From the NCBI GenBank assembly GCA_002378565.1, contig DFSH01000036.1:1-16595 (forward strand): 16,595 nucleotides of DNA, in the 5' to 3' direction. The position numbers and the translations under genes are program-made. The notes beneath the pieces were generated by a model. That model saw only the letters and a program-made list of their open reading frames with translations. It had not been told where the DNA came from and did not search any database. Below, one piece after another: positions 8,786 through 15,920 of the stretch (the stretch's first letter is position 1; each line of letters opens with the position of its first letter). The stretch is from Flavobacteriales bacterium UBA3442 (GTDB lineage: Bacteria; Bacteroidota; Bacteroidia; Flavobacteriales; Schleiferiaceae).

Positions 8786-9877
8786 TCAGACATTGAATCG
8801 GAAATGCATCACGTCACCGTCTTTCACTAGGTACTCCCGTCCCTCAACGCGCAACTTTCCTGCGTCTTTGACAGCAGACTCCGAACCCAATTCCGCATAG
8901 TCATCGTAAGCAATGACTTCTGCACGGATGAAGCCCTTTTCAAAGTCACTGTGTATCACACCTGCAGCTTGAGGGGCAGTGAAACCTTCTTGAATGGTCC
9001 ACGCACGCACCTCCTTGACACCTGCAGTGAAATAGGTCTGCAATTTGAGCAGATCGTAGGCCTCACGAATCAATCGGTTGACACCAGGCTCTGTTAAGCC
9101 CATGTCATCAAGGAACATTTGTCGCTCCTCAAAGCTGTCAAGTTGCATGATGTCAGCCTCAGTGGCTGCGGCTAAATGGATCACCCCAGCACCTTCTTCT
9201 TTCGCAATAGCAGCAATCACAGACACATATTCATTGCCTGATTTAGCTGATGCCTCATCAACATTGCAAACATAGAGTACCGGCTTGTCTGTCAACAACT
9301 CATAACCCTTAAGCCACGCTTCTTCCTCTTCATTGCGATCAAAGGAACGTGCACTTTTACCTGCATTGAGTAGGTTGAGAATAGCCTCTGCCATTCGGAC
9401 CTCACGCAAAGCTTCCTTGTCACCTGTTTTGCCAATTTTTCTTGCCTTATCCAATCGCTTTTCAACGCTTTCAAGGTCCTTGAATTGCAATTCCATGTCA
9501 ATGGTTTCTTTGTCGCGAAGGGGATCAATGGAGCCATCTACATGGGTGATGTTCTCATTGTCAAAGCAGCGAATCACATGCAGAATAGCATGACATTCAC
9601 GGATGTTTGCTAGGAATTTATTGCCCAACCCTTCTCCCTTGCTGGCGCCTTTCACTAAACCGGCGATATCCACAATTTCCACCGTGGCAGGCAAGACCCG
9701 CTCAGGGTTGACCAAGGACTCTAGCTTTTCCAAACGGGGGTCTGGCACATTCACTGTGCCAAGGTTGGGTTCTATGGTGCAGAATGGGTAATTGGCGGCT
9801 TGTGCCTCCGCATTACTCAAGCAATTAAATAGGGTAGACTTGCCGACATTGGGCAGTCCAACGATGCCACATTTCAT
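8786..9877 (-). CDS. ychF: Redox-regulated ATPase YchF (Obg-family P-loop protein)
   Basis: 363 residues, the same length as E. coli YchF. The start at 9877 was chosen because it gives MKCGIVGLPNVGKST, the universal YchF N-terminus; an in-frame ATG further upstream at 10018 would add 47 unrelated residues and run into the divergent transketolase gene. The P-loop is GLPNVGKS (7-14), switch II lies around EIVDIAGLVKGASKGEGLG (67-85), and the G4 position reads NVDE (205-208) instead of NKxD, the hallmark of YchF's preference for ATP over GTP. A helical coiled-coil segment follows (about 130-180), and a C-terminal TGS domain is present (about 280-363; LQTYFTAGVKEVRAW...). The family binds ribosomes and is linked to oxidative stress and translation control. 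It is transcribed divergently from the transketolase operon from a compact 85-nt region. Confidence 0.95.
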   Translation of the reverse strand: MKCGIVGLPNVGKSTLFNCLSNAEAQAANYPFCTIEPNLGTVNVPDPRLEKLESLVNPERVLPATVEIVDIAGLVKGASKGEGLGNKFLANIRECHAILHVIRCFDNENITHVDGSIDPLRDKETIDMELQFKDLESVEKRLDKARKIGKTGDKEALREVRMAEAILNLLNAGKSARSFDRNEEEEAWLKGYELLTDKPVLYVCNVDEASAKSGNEYVSVIAAIAKEEGAGVIHLAAATEADIMQLDSFEERQMFLDDMGLTEPGVNRLIREAYDLLKLQTYFTAGVKEVRAWTIQEGFTAPQAAGVIHSDFEKGFIRAEVIAYDDYAELGSESAVKDAGKLRVEGREYLVKDGDVMHFRFNV

Positions 9878-9902
9878 TGTTAGGAAATTCAAGGATGAGG
9901 CG

Positions 9903-9910
9903 CAAAGATA
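9903..9910 (-). promoter_or_regulatory. -7 promoter element of ychF
   Basis: The minus strand reads TATCTTTG followed by CGCC, an exact TAnnTTTG match and a common form of Bacteroidota promoters. It lies 25 nt before the ychF ATG at 9877, which supports that start and would place transcription start near 9897. No convincing TTG is seen at -33. Confidence 0.6.
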
Positions 9911-9925
9911 AGTTGGTTGTGTCCG

Positions 9926-9933
9926 TATTTTTG
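9926..9933 (+). promoter_or_regulatory. -7 promoter element of the transketolase operon
   Basis: TATTTTTG matches TAnnTTTG, 29 nt before the transketolase N-subunit ATG. It stands 15 nt from the oppositely directed ychF element, so the two promoters would share one short control region. No -33 TTG is visible at normal spacing. Confidence 0.45.
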
Positions 9934-9962
9934 GTAGGAATTTGTAATCTCCTTCGCGCGCC

Positions 9963-10811
9963 ATGAACGCATCCTTACCTGATATCGCATCCCAAGTCCG
10001 CAGAGACATCTTACGCATGGTTCACGCCGTGCAATCTGGCCACCCTGGAGGATCCATGGGCTGTGCAGAGTTCTTTGTGGCACTGTACTTCGACGTGTTG
10101 AACAAACAAGTAAAACCCTTTGCTATGGACGGCAAAGGAGAGGATCTTTTCTTTTTGAGTAACGGCCACATCAGCCCGGTTTTTTATTCAGTTCTGGCAC
10201 GTTCTGGTTATTTCCCCTTGAGTGAGTTGGCAACCTTTCGAAAAATCAACAGCCGCTTGCAAGGGCACCCAACGACCCATGAAGGCTTACCCGGCATTCG
10301 TGTGGCATCTGGCAGCCTCGGCCAAGGGATGAGTGTTGCTGTGGGAGCTGCGCAAGCTAAACGCCTCAATGGTGATGATAACTTGGTTTATTGTTTGCAT
10401 GGCGATGGGGAATTGCAGGAAGGTCAAATTTGGGAATCTGCCATGTATGCAGGCGCTAAATCCGTAGACAACCTCATTGCCACCATCGATGCCAACGGAC
10501 AGCAAATTGATGGCAGCATCGATGATGTGCTAGCGATGGGAGATATTGCATCGAAATTCACAGCCTTTGGTTGGGATGTCATGCACATTCGTGAAGGCAA
10601 TGACATGTCGGCTGTTGTTGATGGCCTCCATGCCGCTAAGGCCATGACTGGCAAAGGCAAACCCGTTTGTGTCATCATGCACACTGACATGGGACATGGC
10701 GTTGATTTCATGGCCGGCACACACAAGTGGCATGGCATCCCTCCCAGCGATGAGCAATTGGCTGATGCCTTGTCTCAATTACCTGAAACCCTTGCTGACT
10801 ATCCAGCTTAA
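9963..10811 (+). CDS. Transketolase, N-terminal (thiamine-binding) subunit
   Basis: 282 residues, equal to the PP domain of full-length transketolase. Together with the C-terminal subunit it should transfer two-carbon ketol units in the non-oxidative pentose phosphate pathway. Seen here: SGHPGGSMG with His27, SNGHIS with His69, GHPTTHEG with His102, and the thiamine diphosphate motif GDGELQEGQIWE (147-158) continuing to Asn178 in DANGQQIDG. The C-terminus THKWHG...PSDEQL is the normal end of this half, so the gene is complete and not a truncated transketolase. Split transketolase is common in Bacteroidota and several other phyla. The unusual point is that the C-terminal subunit is not the next gene: a secreted VWA gene begins directly after the TAA of this one. 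Confidence 0.93.
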   Translation: MNASLPDIASQVRRDILRMVHAVQSGHPGGSMGCAEFFVALYFDVLNKQVKPFAMDGKGEDLFFLSNGHISPVFYSVLARSGYFPLSELATFRKINSRLQGHPTTHEGLPGIRVASGSLGQGMSVAVGAAQAKRLNGDDNLVYCLHGDGELQEGQIWESAMYAGAKSVDNLIATIDANGQQIDGSIDDVLAMGDIASKFTAFGWDVMHIREGNDMSAVVDGLHAAKAMTGKGKPVCVIMHTDMGHGVDFMAGTHKWHGIPPSDEQLADALSQLPETLADYPA

Positions 10812-12206
10812 ATGATGCGACGCCATCTCATAGCCATCCTTGCCATCCTGTCATCAGGACTGATGGCTCAATCTGCCTTGCCAGAACCTGAGCCAGCATT
10901 GAACCGCATCCTCTTCATCATGGATGCATCCAACTCTATGTACGGACGGTGGGAGGACTCTGGCACCAAGATGGAAGTGGCTCAACGCTTGATGGGGCGT
11001 TTGCTTGACAGTTTAGCTCAGGTAGAAGACCCACATTTTCAATTGGCCCTGAGGGTTTATGGTCACCAAAAGCCTGTACCACCACAGGATTGCGGAGACA
11101 CGCGACTTGAGGTGTCTTTTGGCCACTCCAGCATCCCTCGAATCAAAAAAGTCTTGCGCCGTTTGCGGCCCATGGGCACAACCCCCATTGCCTTGTCCCT
11201 GTCTAAAGCTGCTGGAGACTTTGCTTCTGCACCCTGTCCATCTGGCAATTGCCGTGACATCGTCGTGCTCATCACTGATGGCAAAGAGGAATGCGGTGGT
11301 GACCCCTGCGAAGCGTCCAGGATTTTACAAAAGCAAGGCATCACGCTCAAACCTTTTGTGATTGGCGTTGGCCTTGACCAAAGCCTCATAGATGCCTTCG
11401 ATTGTGTGGGTACATTTTTTGACGCTCGAGATGAAGGCACCTTTAAGCGTGCGTTGGGTGTTATTGTCAATCAAATCCTTGACGAAACCTCGGCGCAGGT
11501 CAACCTGATGGATGTGCATGGTCACCCGTCGGAGAGCAACATGCCCGTGGTTTTACGCAATGTGGTTACTGGCAAGGTGAGTGAAGCGTTTGTGCACACC
11601 TTGAATTACCAAAACAACCCTGACACCATCCAATTGGATCCATTGATCACTTACGAGGGGGTGGTTTACACCATTCCACCTGTAACCATTGATTCGGTCA
11701 TGATCAATCCCGGGAAGCACAACCACATTGGCACGGAAGCCCATCAAGGGAATTTGACATTGAAAGTTCCCGGGCTCAAATCCATGCAAAACCCACCCCT
11801 GGCTGTCATTCGCAATCAAGGAGAAACAACCATACTAAACGTGCAGCCATTCAACAGCAGCGTGCGATACATCGCTGGCACCTACGACATTGACATCCTC
11901 ACCCTGCCTCGTTACCAGGAAGAGGTGACAATTAAGGCTGGGCAAACCCAATCCCTCACCTTTCCCGCCCCTGGAAATGTCACCGTTCAAATGAAAAGCT
12001 CTGGCTATGGCTCCATTTTCCTCATCGAAGGGGGGCTATGGACATGGGTGACGCACCTACAAGACCATCTCACGCGGCAACAATTGAGCTTGCAACCGGG
12101 CAACTACAAGCTGGTATATCGCCCTAAAAGCGCCATGCAAACCAGCTACTCAATCACAAAAACCTTCACCGTGACATCCGGGTCTTCCACCCTTGTTCGC
12201 ATTTAA
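10812..12206 (+). CDS. Secreted VWA-domain protein between the transketolase subunits
   Basis: 464 residues. Residues 1-20 are a signal peptide (MMRRHL, hydrophobic core, LMAQ), so the mature protein is periplasmic or surface-exposed. A von Willebrand factor A domain covers about 30-225. Its metal site is intact: DASNS (Asp38, Ser40, Ser42), a Thr in GTTPI (123/124), and Asp156 in LITDGKEE, consistent with Mg-dependent ligand binding. Six cysteines in this domain (94, 142, 147, 161, 166, 198) may form disulfides. The second half (about 228-464) looks like repeated beta-sandwich modules, for example TYDIDILTLPRYQEEVTI and GNYKLVYRPKSAMQTSYSI. No transmembrane anchor or type IX sorting domain is seen, and the protein ends SSTLVRI. 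The ATG directly follows the stop of the transketolase N-subunit; the C-subunit starts 9 nt after it. It is related to VWA proteins often annotated as Ca-activated channel-like, but function is unknown. Confidence 0.87.
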   Translation: MMRRHLIAILAILSSGLMAQSALPEPEPALNRILFIMDASNSMYGRWEDSGTKMEVAQRLMGRLLDSLAQVEDPHFQLALRVYGHQKPVPPQDCGDTRLEVSFGHSSIPRIKKVLRRLRPMGTTPIALSLSKAAGDFASAPCPSGNCRDIVVLITDGKEECGGDPCEASRILQKQGITLKPFVIGVGLDQSLIDAFDCVGTFFDARDEGTFKRALGVIVNQILDETSAQVNLMDVHGHPSESNMPVVLRNVVTGKVSEAFVHTLNYQNNPDTIQLDPLITYEGVVYTIPPVTIDSVMINPGKHNHIGTEAHQGNLTLKVPGLKSMQNPPLAVIRNQGETTILNVQPFNSSVRYIAGTYDIDILTLPRYQEEVTIKAGQTQSLTFPAPGNVTVQMKSSGYGSIFLIEGGLWTWVTHLQDHLTRQQLSLQPGNYKLVYRPKSAMQTSYSITKTFTVTSGSSTLVRI

Positions 12207-12215
12207 TCCCCTACC

Positions 12216-13166
12216 ATGCACAATCACCACAATACAGGCAATAAAGACACACGATCTGGCTTTGGCATTGGCCTTCACGAACTTGGCCAAGAGAATGACC
12301 AAGTCGTTGCCCTGTGCGCAGACCTGACGGGTTCCTTGAAAATGAATGCCTTTGCTGATGACTTTCCCGATCGTTTCTTTCAGGTTGGCATCGCAGAAGC
12401 TCACATGATGAGCATGGCTGCTGGACTAACCATTGGTGGGAAAATCCCTTTCACTGGCACCTTTGCCAATTTCTCAACTGGCCGCGTTTATGATCAGATT
12501 CGTCAGTCCATTGCCTATTCAGGCAAACCTGTGAAAATTTGCGCTTCACATGCAGGCTTGACCTTGGGTGAAGACGGCGCAACACACCAAATTTTGGAAG
12601 ACATTGGATTGATGAAAATGCTCCCAAGCATGACAGTCATTGTGCCTTGTGATCACAATCAAACCAAGGCTGCGACCAAGGCCATTGCTCATTTTGATGG
12701 CCCAGTCTACCTGCGATTTGGTCGACCAAAAGTGCCCAATTTCACCCCCGCAGACACCACCTTCCAGATAGGGGTTGCCGATGTATTGACAACAGGAAGC
12801 GATGTCACCATTGCCGCCTGTGGTCACTTGGTCTGGGAAGCTCTTGAGGCTGCCAATGCCCTTGAGGCTGAAGGCATTTCTGCTGAGGTCATCAATTTCT
12901 CTACCATCAAACCTTTGGATAAAAAGGCCCTGCTGGCATCGGTCGGAAAAACGGGTCGATTGGTGACCGCTGAGGAGCACCAACGCAATGGCGGTCTAGG
13001 TGACAGCCTGGCACAGCTATTAGCCTTGGAGATGCCTAGCCCTGTTGAAATGGTTGCCGTCAATGACAGTTTTGGTGAAAGCGGCACACCCGCTCAACTC
13101 ATGGATAAATATGGCCTGAACACAAAAAGCATCATTGCTTCCGTGCATCGCGTCATGTCGCGTTAA
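12216..13166 (+). CDS. Transketolase, C-terminal (Pyr/C) subunit
   Basis: 316 residues, matching the Pyr plus C-terminal domains of transketolase. Glu61 in GIAEAHM is the glutamate that activates the aminopyrimidine of thiamine diphosphate. The phosphate/substrate loop GEDGATHQ (118-125, His124) and the following [21 protein letters not shown] are typical. The C-terminal regulatory-like domain ends with [14 protein letters not shown] and [16 protein letters not shown]. It should assemble with the product of 9963-10811, since the active site lies between the two subunits. The operon places the VWA gene between them with a 9-nt gap. The alternative, a 1-deoxyxylulose-5-phosphate synthase half, is unlikely because the partner N-subunit is clearly transketolase-like. 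Confidence 0.93.
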   Translation: MHNHHNTGNKDTRSGFGIGLHELGQENDQVVALCADLTGSLKMNAFADDFPDRFFQVGIAEAHMMSMAAGLTIGGKIPFTGTFANFSTGRVYDQIRQSIAYSGKPVKICASHAGLTLGEDGATHQILEDIGLMKMLPSMTVIVPCDHNQTKAATKAIAHFDGPVYLRFGRPKVPNFTPADTTFQIGVADVLTTGSDVTIAACGHLVWEALEAANALEAEGISAEVINFSTIKPLDKKALLASVGKTGRLVTAEEHQRNGGLGDSLAQLLALEMPSPVEMVAVNDSFGESGTPAQLMDKYGLNTKSIIASVHRVMSR

Positions 13167-13177
13167 TTAATGGCCTG

Positions 13178-13192
13178 CTAACCTTGGCGAGG
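13178..13192 (+). promoter_or_regulatory. Candidate promoter box upstream of the ECF sigma gene
   Basis: CTAACCTTGGCGAGG contains TAACCTTG, one mismatch from TAnnTTTG, 20 nt before the sigma factor ATG. It matches the box at 14702-14716 upstream of the aminotransferase at 13 of 15 positions. It also forms part of a short inverted repeat, AACCT/AGGTT (13180-13194), without a T-tract, so it is not a terminator. The role is inferred. Confidence 0.35.
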
Positions 13193-13212
13193 TTCTTGCA
13201 GCCTGACAACGC

Positions 13213-13764
13213 ATGAGTTCAGAATCAACCATTCGTACGGCCTTTGACCGCGGTGATTTTCGTCTAGCCTTTGAGGCAATGGCAGAAGCTTATGCCAGCG
13301 ATTTTTTCCGAACAGCTCTGCGTATTGTGTTGGATCATGACGCTGCCAATGACGTGGTTCAAGAGGCCAGCATCAAAATGTGGCAAAAACTCCCGTTGTT
13401 TCGAGGCGATTCCATGTTCAAAACATGGGGTTATCGCATTGTGGTGAACGAAGCATTGACACATTTAAGGAAAAACCGACGCTTTGTATCAGGTGACTTC
13501 AGCGATCTCATTGCGCCAAGCAGCCCCCTTTACAACGGTGATGACATCCTTGAGGAACTCTACCGAGCTATGGCAACCTTGCCAGATAAGCAACGCATCA
13601 CCTTTCAGTTGAGGTATTTTGATGACAATGCTTATGCAGATATCGCTGCCACCTTGAATCGGTCAGAGGGAGCCTGCAAAGCCAACTACCACCATGCCGT
13701 GAATAAAATTAAAAAACATTTCAAAGAATTAAACCTCACAGGACCTTTTGCGTCTATTCTATAA
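13213..13764 (+). CDS. ECF-type RNA polymerase sigma factor
   Basis: 183 residues, ECF length. Region 2 spans about 25-92, with DHDAANDVVQEASIKMWQKL (core binding) and DSMFKTWGYRIVVNEALTHL (-10 recognition). Region 4 spans about 115-172, with LPDKQRITFQLRYFDDNAYA and a helix-turn-helix in DIAATLNRSEGACKANYHHA (-35 recognition). The linker is short. It directs RNA polymerase to a small regulon and is normally held by an anti-sigma factor. Five nt downstream begins a small membrane protein that could be that inhibitor, and then a Spy-like protein often annotated 'sensor of ECF-type sigma factor' in Flavobacteriia. The 46 nt separating it from transketolase contain a promoter-like box, so it may have its own promoter or be read through from the transketolase genes. 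Confidence 0.93.
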   Translation: MSSESTIRTAFDRGDFRLAFEAMAEAYASDFFRTALRIVLDHDAANDVVQEASIKMWQKLPLFRGDSMFKTWGYRIVVNEALTHLRKNRRFVSGDFSDLIAPSSPLYNGDDILEELYRAMATLPDKQRITFQLRYFDDNAYADIAATLNRSEGACKANYHHAVNKIKKHFKELNLTGPFASIL

Positions 13765-13769
13765 CAACG

Positions 13770-14123
13770 ATGAAAACTCAACCTACAGCCCCTAACAAGG
13801 ATGGCATCACCATCAGCCCCATCGATCACGATGGCTATGTTGCTGCCATGATGACTGCCATGGATCAGTCCAGGGCTCAGCATGCTGCTCCCTTGAGTTT
13901 TTGGCCCATTGTGAAATCCCTTAGCCCTTATGCCATTGCCGCTTCCCTGGTGTTGGTCGTTTCGCTCAATCGGGAGACCCCACATAGCCAAGATGAATTG
14001 ATGACCGATGAAATTGCTTGGGAAGCTGTGGAATCTGGTTTCATCGATATCAACCTAGAAGATTTGACTGCATCCTTGACGCAGGATGATCTCCTTTACC
14101 TTAACAATAAATCCAATTTTTAA
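13770..14123 (+). CDS. Small single-pass membrane protein, putative anti-sigma factor
   Basis: 117 residues and no recognised domain. The N-terminal 45 residues are hydrophilic and probably cytoplasmic. One transmembrane helix lies at about 50-67 (LSPYAIAASLVLVVSL). The C-terminal 50 residues are acidic and probably periplasmic (DELMTDEIAWEAVESG, INLEDLTASLTQDDLLY). There is no zinc-binding HxxxCxxC of the ZAS type. The place directly behind an ECF sigma gene, 5 nt away, and before a Spy-like protein matches the three-gene order common in Flavobacteriia, so an anti-sigma role is the best guess: the N-terminal part would hold the sigma factor and the tail would receive the periplasmic signal. 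This is inferred from position and topology, not from sequence homology. Confidence 0.75.
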   Translation: MKTQPTAPNKDGITISPIDHDGYVAAMMTAMDQSRAQHAAPLSFWPIVKSLSPYAIAASLVLVVSLNRETPHSQDELMTDEIAWEAVESGFIDINLEDLTASLTQDDLLYLNNKSNF

Positions 14124-14133
14124 CTTATCAATC

Positions 14134-14667
14134 ATGAAATACCTTTTCATTGCCCTGATTGCCGTAAGTAGCCTGACATCTGTTGGGCAAAAACATGACA
14201 AGCATGACGGCAAGCATACCTCAGAAATGCACGAACGCTTGCAAACCGCGCACGTTGGTTTCATCACCAATGAGCTCTCGTTGACTGAAGCTGAAGCGCA
14301 AGCCTTCTGGCCTGTTTACAATGCCCACAAAGCAGATAAAAAGGCCCTGATGGGCACGCATGACATGAAATCCATGCACAAAAACCAGCAATCCATGGAC
14401 AAGCTCTCCGAGAAAGAGGCCTTGGTACTTTTAGAAAAAATGACCGCCCACCGCTCAGCAGTGACGTCCCTTGAGCAGTCCTACCAATCAAAGTACCTGG
14501 CGGTTCTACCTGCCAACAAGGTGCTGATGCTTCATCATGCAGAAATGCAATTTAAGCAGCGCGTCATGGAACGCTTCAAGCGCGGCCATGAAGCAAGGAC
14601 AAAGAAAGCCAACCATGGCAAGCGAAGCAAGGACTCAAGACATCCAGGCATGGCCAGGGAACAATAG
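14134..14667 (+). CDS. His/Met-rich Spy-like periplasmic protein ('sensor of ECF-type sigma factor')
   Basis: 177 residues from the ATG at 14134, chosen because it opens a clean signal peptide (MKYLFIALIAVSSLTSVGQ, cut near residue 19); an upstream ATG at 14086 would add 16 residues and overlap the previous gene. The mature protein is helical and highly charged: FITNELSLTEAEAQAFWPVY (44-62) is the pattern of Spy/CpxP/periplasmic metal-sensor proteins of Bacteroidota, followed by further amphipathic helices to about 150 and a basic tail. It has 14 histidines, clustered just after the signal peptide (KHDKHDGKHTSEMHE), and 11 methionines, so metal binding is possible. It probably works in the periplasm as chaperone or signal receiver for the sigma/anti-sigma pair upstream. 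It is the last gene before an intrinsic terminator. Confidence 0.8.
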   Translation: MKYLFIALIAVSSLTSVGQKHDKHDGKHTSEMHERLQTAHVGFITNELSLTEAEAQAFWPVYNAHKADKKALMGTHDMKSMHKNQQSMDKLSEKEALVLLEKMTAHRSAVTSLEQSYQSKYLAVLPANKVLMLHHAEMQFKQRVMERFKRGHEARTKKANHGKRSKDSRHPGMAREQ

Positions 14668-14702
14668 CTATGAGCTGATACGGGGTTCTAATGCATTCCA
14701 CC

Positions 14703-14710
14703 TAACTTTG
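14703..14710 (+). promoter_or_regulatory. -7 promoter element of the aminotransferase
   Basis: TAACTTTG is an exact TAnnTTTG match, only 10 nt before the aminotransferase ATG at 14721. Transcription would start around 14715-14718, leaving almost no leader. The element overlaps the left arm of the terminator at 14708-14743. No TTG is visible at -33. Confidence 0.5.
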
Positions 14711-14743
14711 GCGAAGACCTATGGATCTTCGCCAACTTTTTTT
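14708..14743 (+). terminator. Intrinsic terminator of the sigma-factor operon, overlapping the next start codon
   Basis: A perfect 10-bp stem, TTGGCGAAGA (14708-14717) with TCTTCGCCAA (14726-14735), has an 8-nt loop CCTATGGA and is followed by C and seven T (14737-14743). This is a textbook Rho-independent terminator 41 nt after the Spy-like gene. The ATG of the aminotransferase (14721-14723) lies in the loop, and the T-tract falls in its codons 6-8. Confidence 0.8.
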
Positions 14744-15920
14744 GCAACACATTGCGCCAACGGTTCCTGAACCATTGGCCATGGAATTCACCCATGCAAA
14801 AGGCGTCATGCTACACCGTGCAGATGGCGATTCATTGATGGATTTGATTTCTGGGATTGGCGTGGCCAATGTTGGGCACTCAAACCCTAAGGTGATACAA
14901 GCTGTACAAAATCAAGCAGCATCTTACATGCATTTGATGGTCTACGGTGAGATCATGCAGCAACCACAAGTGATGTATGCAGCAAAGCTCTGTCAATCCC
15001 TCCACGCATCCCTGAATTCTGTTTATTGGACCAACTCAGGCACAGAGGCCATCGAAGGCGCCATGAAAGTGGCAAAGAAGGTGACGGGACGAACGGGTTT
15101 CATCTCTTTTCAAGGCAGCTACCATGGGTCATCACATGGGGCCATGTCTGCCATGGGCAATGAGGACTTCAAGCGTGCCTACCGCCCCTTTCTACCTGAC
15201 TACCATTGCTTTCCTCTGGGTTCTACTGAGGCCATTGAGGCCATTGGGCCTGGTACAGCAGGGGTTTTGATTGAAATCATTCAATCAGAATCTGGCTATG
15301 AAGTGGTTGACCCCGTCTACCTGAGATCCTTGCAAGCAGCCTGTCAAAAGCATGGTGCGATGCTGATTGTCGACGAAATACAAACTGGATTTGGCCGAAC
15401 TGGCAACCTGTTTGCTCATCAAAGCATTGGCATACAACCAGACATCCTTTGTCTTGCTAAGGCATTAGGGGGCGGCATGCCCCTGGGTGCCTTTATCGCC
15501 CGACGAGAACACATGCTAAGTCTATCCACTGCCCCTATACTAGGTCACCTAACCACTTTTGGCGGTCACCCTGTCAGTTGTGCCGCCGGGTTGGCAGCTA
15601 TGGAAATACTTGAAACCTCTGGATGGATTGATCAGATTGCATCCAAAGAGGCCTTGATTCGGTCGACACTAGTCCACAAGGGCATTGTAGCCATTCATGG
15701 CAAAGGTTTGATGTTAGGTATCGAGTTGCTGGATGAAAACCTAGCCATGGCATTGGCCGGAAGGTTGATGGAGAACGGTTACTTCCTAGATTGGTTTCTT
15801 TACAGCAGCAAGCGATTGCGCCTGAGCCCACCCCTTTGCATCACCGAAAAAGAACTCAAGCAAGCATGCCATGCGTTCTTAGCCCATCTTCAACAATTGA
15901 TCGATGAAAAAACTGCCTGA
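14721..15920 (+). CDS. Class III PLP-dependent aminotransferase
   Basis: 399 residues, a normal length for the fold-type I, class III aminotransferases (ornithine, acetylornithine, 4-aminobutyrate group). Seen: SGTEAIEGAMKVAK (106-119, PLP phosphate contact), the YHGSSHGA loop (134-141), IVDEIQTGFGRTG (216-228, with Asp218 facing the pyridine nitrogen), and the Schiff-base lysine Lys247 in LAKALGGGMPLGAF. Closest remembered relatives are Bacteroidota proteins annotated 'aspartate aminotransferase family protein', which begin M(N/D)LRQLFLxHIA, so the start at 14721 is kept even though it lies in a terminator loop. The first alternative start would be Met21 at 14781. The true amino donor is not evident. 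It overlaps the next gene by 17 nt and has its own candidate -7 element. Confidence 0.9.
   Translation: MDLRQLFLQHIAPTVPEPLAMEFTHAKGVMLHRADGDSLMDLISGIGVANVGHSNPKVIQAVQNQAASYMHLMVYGEIMQQPQVMYAAKLCQSLHASLNSVYWTNSGTEAIEGAMKVAKKVTGRTGFISFQGSYHGSSHGAMSAMGNEDFKRAYRPFLPDYHCFPLGSTEAIEAIGPGTAGVLIEIIQSESGYEVVDPVYLRSLQAACQKHGAMLIVDEIQTGFGRTGNLFAHQSIGIQPDILCLAKALGGGMPLGAFIARREHMLSLSTAPILGHLTTFGGHPVSCAAGLAAMEILETSGWIDQIASKEALIRSTLVHKGIVAIHGKGLMLGIELLDENLAMALAGRLMENGYFLDWFLYSSKRLRLSPPLCITEKELKQACHAFLAHLQQLIDEKTA

Noticed and set aside
9878..10018. Upstream in-frame extension of ychF by 47 residues (ATG at 10018)
   Set aside because: The YchF family starts exactly at MKCGIVGLPNVGKS, the extension is unrelated sequence, it runs over the divergent transketolase start, and a strong -7 element lies between.
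9963..10811. Transketolase N-half as a truncated pseudogene
   Set aside because: It ends at the normal subunit boundary and a complete C-terminal subunit is encoded at 12216-13166; split transketolase is a known arrangement.
11063..11525. Minus-strand open frames within the VWA gene
   Set aside because: They are antisense to the intact VWA domain with its full metal site and have no family resemblance.
13180..13194. Inverted repeat AACCT/AGGTT between transketolase and the sigma gene as a terminator
   Set aside because: A five-bp stem without a T-tract; better explained as part of a promoter-like box.
14086..14133. Alternative earlier start for the Spy-like protein
   Set aside because: It would put 16 residues ahead of a clean signal peptide and overlap the preceding gene; the ATG at 14134 is the better choice.
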